64,000 nucleotides of DNA, from NCBI RefSeq assembly GCF_016185115.1, contig NZ_JACPOF010000024.1, positions 104,413-168,412 on the forward strand, read 5' to 3'. Every line of letters begins with the position of its first letter. Within the stretch, counting starts at the first letter, position 1. Below the pieces are notes generated by a model. The model did no database searches. It saw only the letters and a list, made by a program, of their open reading frames with translations, and was not told the origin of the DNA. This stretch comes from Polaromonas sp. GTDB taxonomy: Bacteria; Pseudomonadota; Gammaproteobacteria; Burkholderiales; Burkholderiaceae_C. A program made the position numbers and the translations under genes. Positions 60,601 through 64,000 of this stretch are shown here, in pieces.

Positions 60601-60994
60601 TTCTGCGGCCAGGCATCAAAACGCGCGCGCCACCGTCGACCTCAATCGTGACTTCGACATCTGCCGTGATGCGCTGGTCATCCTTGCCAAAAAGACGCAA
60701 CTGGACATCTGTACCCGTTACGCCGTCGGCAGTCAGGTTATCCCCGTCCACCTTCAGGCTGATTCTGGTGACGGGCGAACTGAGGCGCTCAAGGAACGAT
60801 GTAAAGGGGCGTGGACCTATGCCCTCCTGACCTCCTGTTTCAAACAGACTTTTTGACTCGGGAACATCTGCACTTGTCGTATTGGCTGCAGGCTGGGCCA
60901 ATGCCAGACCCTGCGCGAGCATGACCGCGATGGCGACCGGCGTACGGCGCAGCATCACTCCATCGGAAAAGCAGGGCTGCTTCATCTTCTTCAT
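57611..60994 (-). CDS. Large outer-membrane beta-barrel protein with Ig-like N-terminal region
   Basis: Signal peptide; LKVDGDNLTADGVTGTDVQLRLFGKDDQRITADVEVTIEVDGGA; C-terminal half of alternating amphipathic strands with aromatic-terminated repeats. Confidence 0.75.
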   Translation of the reverse strand: MKKMKQPCFSDGVMLRRTPVAIAVMLAQGLALAQPAANTTSADVPESKSLFETGGQEGIGPRPFTSFLERLSSPVTRISLKVDGDNLTADGVTGTDVQLRLFGKDDQRITADVEVTIEVDGGARVLMPGRRTSESGADRGDIDRITPGVQYVVKNGTLQFKLIAPFKPDPVTLKVSIKGVAEKIVVRYVPDLRDFVAVGLLEGRLRSDKFDPKQITPVRENDGFDNELKGFTKDFNGGKTKLGARAAVYLKGKVKGEYLLTLAYDSDKDTRIKLFQDIDPNAFYPVYGDSSIRGVDAQSSGKLYVRIDNKLNYLLLGDYTTGDTNPARTLSQYNRSLPGIRGHYEEGRVTANGFVAQQALTQVVDEFPARGVSGPYSVSNPNGVSGSEKIEILTRDRYRTTNIIKVTPVARNTDYEFEPFSGQIVFRAPVPSFDDQLNPVSIRITYEVNTGGPKFLVYGGDVRLKLTDNLSVGVAGARDENPGAPFEVTGANLTLKLSKNTEILAEVARTNSTVNTNASGYNTNVSSNFAGKVGEVQGSAARVEIRHADDDLRYKAYGVRSSTDFNNASSGLTGGRTEYGASGAYRVTPALSITGEYLTSKDSLSGSLNEQGSAAIDLKISSRLTIGGGVRRVEQNSISLAQTTATNCSNITTGTTTAAGAISGYNTGYGISQVGNQSIDPATGLPILCNVGINNVPGAPTSLERTSLFARAAYKVTDSLTLDGELQNVTGSDPTNLYRLGARWAVTDRLNVSAETQREFSGNGSGLYRLGADWRVADKTRLYSRYERATQYSGAYGLGVGPVSDAFSVGIDTQYMQDGALYSEYRLRDGGSGKEVQRALGLRNGWRLAEGVRMTTNLERLAATSGNASSAAVGLEYTASPIWKSSGRVEWREDANNTNFLVTAGTARKLDSDWTLLAREYASIVNPRTALGAKTLQSRFQVGFAYRPVDNNKFDALGLYERKDERNSSPGATQINSTTDVISFRGNYHPSRAWWISGRYAYKNVNELLLGTINDSYRAQLLGGRVTYDVTNKWSLGAIFSRLQGTGGDVQYAYGLEVGYVVMDNLYATLGYNWRGFASSGTAAGLTGNDYTNRGWVLGLRYKFDEDLFKKNDASSNKTIDPNVMKP

Positions 60995-63900
60995 TGCACA
61001 ACCCCCGGATTCGAGGGAGGGACTTCTCGCTGTACTTCACCCGGGCGATTCCGGGTTTGCAGTGGCAGCCCTTTTTCTGTTTCAGGGGCAGTAACGCCTC
61101 CCTGGGCACGACGCGCCTTCACCTGGTCAAGGACTTCAGGGCTGCAGGAACCCTCGATGAAGTCAGCGCGTGCAAGCTCACCGCCTTTGAGGTCAACAAA
61201 GAGGCTGTCACCCACACCGGCATTGCGGTTGCTGGATGGAACCATGCGCGAACCCTTGGGCAGCGTGGTCCGGTCAACTTTCACAACATGGGTTTGTGGC
61301 TTGACGCCGCAAACGCTGTATTTACCTTCCGAATCCGTGATGAAGAAGCTGCCATCGAGCATGACCAGCCGCACCCCGGGTATACCGACCTCACGGCTGC
61401 CACCGGTGTTGTTCTGTATGCCATTGCCGTCGCAATCGACATAGACCTTGCCAGCGATACATCCATCATTGGTGAACACGCCACCCAGAACATTGACCTT
61501 GAATCTGGCGATATTTGATTCGGCCACAAATGCCCCATTCGGGCCCACACCATTTCCGGTAGCTTTCGCGCTGTTAATGCCATCACCCTGCTGGGAACCC
61601 ACGCCGAGGCGGACGAAGTATGTCAACTCGGCGGTCTCCTGGCCGTTGATGGTGCCAATAGCGAAACTCAGGTCGCGCCCAACACCACCGGCAGGGTCAG
61701 TCAGCGTCGTCGTACCCAGTCGGGAGGTGCCGAGAATGTAGCGGAATCCAGCCGGCAGGGAATCTGCGACTTTCACACCGGTGATGGGCACCAGCGTGGT
61801 ATTGCGCACCCGGATGGTGTACTGGACAGAATCACCCAACTCTGCCGAAGTCTTGTTACCTGTCTTGCTGATAAGCAAGGCACCAAGGGCGGGTTTCGCA
61901 CCGGGGTCCAGTGGAATATGGTTGAAGTAAATGTTGGCCGAGGTCGCCGAAAGGTTGAACGACAGGTAGTACGTGGTGGCCTGCCCAACCTTGGGGGGGC
62001 CTGACTGGCTCTGAACAAAGATGTCGGCGCCTGCCGGCACTGGCGACTGCGGGAAAATACCCGGCGTTATCGAGCTTGCCGAGAAGCCGGCAGGCGGCGT
62101 TACCTGAATCACATAGTTGCCGGCAATGAACGGAGAAGATCCATCTGCTGCGTTCTTGAGCAGGTATTCATAACCACCCGGCTGTCCGCTCGGGCAGGCA
62201 GGAATGTCCCCCACGGCACCACCCGTGGCGCAAGTGTTGATGCCGCTGACCAGGTTTTTACCTGGGACAGCAACCATCTGGCCATTGGTGCCGTACGGCC
62301 CATAGAGCGTCAGGATTGCACCGTTCAGCGGCTCACGCGTATCTGTGCGGTACACCACACCGCTCGGGTCAATCGGCAAATTCTGGTTAACGGTGTTGTC
62401 GCCGGCATAAAGGCTGACACCCGAGATGCTCAGACCGTAGGTGCCGCCGCTGACACCGGTCTCCACCACAGTGCTGGCGTTATTCTGATTGCCATTGGAA
62501 GTCACGGCACCCTGGTTGACAGGCGTGGTACCGATGGCATTACAGGTACTGGTATCGGTCGTCACCGAACAGTTGAAGAACTGGAGGCTGTAACCCGATC
62601 CCGGCTGTATGCCCGTAATCTGATACTGCCCTTGCGAATTCGTGAATGCGGTGCCCACAACCACGGAAGACGAATTCGTCAGTTTGACCAACACATTGGG
62701 CAGCAGGGTCTCGCCAACCTGGTAGGTACGGAAGTTGGAACCATCCCGAATACTGTCTATCCACGCAAGGCCCTTGAGGTTGGCGCCAACGCCAGCAGCC
62801 AGGACGCTCTTGTCATTGGCCGGGTTGATGTCGGCACCGCCAGACGCTGCCACAGTGGCTGTAAACGTCTGGGTAGTTGTTACGGAACCCGGTAAAGAGT
62901 AGGTTGTAGTGAATACGCGGGACTCACCTGGAGATAGCTGCCCCACGGTGAAAGTAACGGTAGTTGCAGTAGAGCTCCCAAATCCTGACGGCAAATTGAC
63001 CGTCAGGGAGCCTCCACTGGCCAGTGAGCCCACATTCGTCACCGTCACGATCACCCGGTTGGTCCCTGCAACAGTGCTTGTGATGCCCCCCACAGTCGTA
63101 CTGGTCGGCGGCACCAGCAAGGCTGGTGACAAAGTAAGGGTTACGGAGAGATCGACCCCTGTACCCGACACCACCGTGGTGGCCGTTTTGACGTTGTTCG
63201 CCAGATTGATGTCTGCCGTCGTGGTGGTGATGGTGCTTGTGCCCCTGACGGTGCCTGAAGCCGGGACAACATAGGTAAATGTGAAGCTGGCGCTGCTGCC
63301 CGATGCCAGCGTGGCCACCGCGAAGGTCGCCGTCACGCTACCCGCAACGATAGTACCGCCAGTCACCGCCGTCAGCGTGCCGCCGCTCAGCACAACCGTG
63401 CGTGTCACATCATTGGCGGTTGACGGCCCCAGATTGAAGAAAGTCACGGTAGCTGTCACGGTACCACCCGGTGTCGCACTGGCAGGCATCGTCAGGGTCG
63501 TGCCCACGTCAGCGTTGACTGCGGGCACATTGAAGGTACCTGTGTTGTTGGCAGGGTTGGTGTCATTCACGGCGTTCGAGGTACCCGTACCTGTGACGCC
63601 CGTACTGGTCTGCAGGAAGCTGATCGAGGCGCTGACCGTGCCGCTCGGCGTGACGTTGACCACCGTCGGCGAAGTTGGGAATGTCACCACACCGGTCGCG
63701 TTGTTGTACACGCCGTTGCCAAGCAGAGCACTGGTAACAGTGACGTTGCCCACTCCCAGGCCCGGTTTGAGTGCGAGGGTAAACACCGCAGTCGTGGCCG
63801 TACCCGTAGTGCTGGTATTTACAAAACTGACCGTACCGCTGACGGTTGTACCAGGTGCCGCACTTGCCGGGAACCCGGCAAAGCTGGCGCTCATGTCGGC

Positions 63901-64000
63901 GGCCGTGCCCAGCACGCTGAACGTGCCCGTGTTGTTGGCGGCGTTGGTGTCGTTCAGCGCCCCTGTCGTGCCCGTTCCTGTCACGCCCGTGCTGGTCTGC
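60991..64000 (-). CDS. DUF11-repeat / SdrD B-like domain surface protein (5' end beyond right window edge)
   Basis: Repeated DUF11-like modules (NDTNPANNTGTF..., ADINLANNVKTATT...), isopeptide/SdrD-B-like GKVYVDCDGNGIQNNTGGSREVGIPGVRLVML; frame open to window end. Confidence 0.85.
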   Translation of the reverse strand, partial: QTSTGVTGTGTTGALNDTNAANNTGTFSVLGTAADMSASFAGFPASAAPGTTVSGTVSFVNTSTTGTATTAVFTLALKPGLGVGNVTVTSALLGNGVYNNATGVVTFPTSPTVVNVTPSGTVSASISFLQTSTGVTGTGTSNAVNDTNPANNTGTFNVPAVNADVGTTLTMPASATPGGTVTATVTFFNLGPSTANDVTRTVVLSGGTLTAVTGGTIVAGSVTATFAVATLASGSSASFTFTYVVPASGTVRGTSTITTTTADINLANNVKTATTVVSGTGVDLSVTLTLSPALLVPPTSTTVGGITSTVAGTNRVIVTVTNVGSLASGGSLTVNLPSGFGSSTATTVTFTVGQLSPGESRVFTTTYSLPGSVTTTQTFTATVAASGGADINPANDKSVLAAGVGANLKGLAWIDSIRDGSNFRTYQVGETLLPNVLVKLTNSSSVVVGTAFTNSQGQYQITGIQPGSGYSLQFFNCSVTTDTSTCNAIGTTPVNQGAVTSNGNQNNASTVVETGVSGGTYGLSISGVSLYAGDNTVNQNLPIDPSGVVYRTDTREPLNGAILTLYGPYGTNGQMVAVPGKNLVSGINTCATGGAVGDIPACPSGQPGGYEYLLKNAADGSSPFIAGNYVIQVTPPAGFSASSITPGIFPQSPVPAGADIFVQSQSGPPKVGQATTYYLSFNLSATSANIYFNHIPLDPGAKPALGALLISKTGNKTSAELGDSVQYTIRVRNTTLVPITGVKVADSLPAGFRYILGTSRLGTTTLTDPAGGVGRDLSFAIGTINGQETAELTYFVRLGVGSQQGDGINSAKATGNGVGPNGAFVAESNIARFKVNVLGGVFTNDGCIAGKVYVDCDGNGIQNNTGGSREVGIPGVRLVMLDGSFFITDSEGKYSVCGVKPQTHVVKVDRTTLPKGSRMVPSSNRNAGVGDSLFVDLKGGELARADFIEGSCSPEVLDQVKARRAQGGVTAPETEKGLPLQTRNRPGEVQREVPPSNPGVVQ
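63530..64000 (-). repeat. Coding tandem repeat, period about 387 bp, in DUF11 protein
   Basis: gtgttgttggcagggttggtgtcattcacggcgttcgaggtacccgtacctgtgacgcccgtactggtctgc (63542) recurs as gtgttgttggcggcgttggtgtcgttcagcgcccctgtcgtgcccgttcctgtcacgcccgtgctggtctgc (63929). Confidence 0.75.

Noticed and set aside
61000-64000. Repeats in DUF11 region considered as a possible CRISPR or minisatellite
   Set aside because: Repeats are in-frame protein modules of about 129 aa with no short repeat/spacer pattern.
1-64000. tRNA, rRNA, CRISPR arrays, restriction-modification or toxin-antitoxin loci
   Set aside because: None recognised on reading either strand; absence is not proven without dedicated scans.

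Overview
The window is a GC-rich betaproteobacterial (Burkholderiales/Comamonadaceae-like) chromosomal segment. It is dominated by catabolic and transport operons. From left to right: the end of a chaperone-usher (Csu/spore-coat-U type) fimbrial locus; a lipase-like protein and two serine hydrolases; a 23S pseudouridine synthase; a probable cyclic-amide (dihydropyrimidinase/DUF1445/SDR/NMT1-type ABC) operon with a divergent GntR regulator; a complete kdpFABCDE operon with an extra micro-ORF; an AT-richer orphan gene with class III nucleotidyl-cyclase-like motifs; a Crp/Fnr regulator divergent from an acyl-CoA ligase/livGHMKF/PaaK-like operon; three orphan Bug-family binding proteins; a TetR-linked ring-hydroxylation plus extradiol meta-cleavage cluster; a 2-aminobenzoyl-CoA-type (monooxygenase/OYE fusion) CoA-dependent aromatic cluster; and a three-gene surface module (OmpA-like lipoprotein, 1127-aa outer-membrane protein, DUF11-repeat protein running off the right edge). 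The most unusual sequence-level signal is a composite dispersed element present three times (about 2929-3125, 24363-24539, 47886-48053). It combines a TTTTTAACGTACAC...GTGTACGTTAAAAA hairpin module with a GCTAT..TAGCTG..TTACG..CGTATTTA module, always in the same orientation relative to the stop codon of the adjacent gene. No rRNA, tRNA, CRISPR array, IS transposase or prophage was recognised. All family calls come from reading the translated sequences; no database search was possible.
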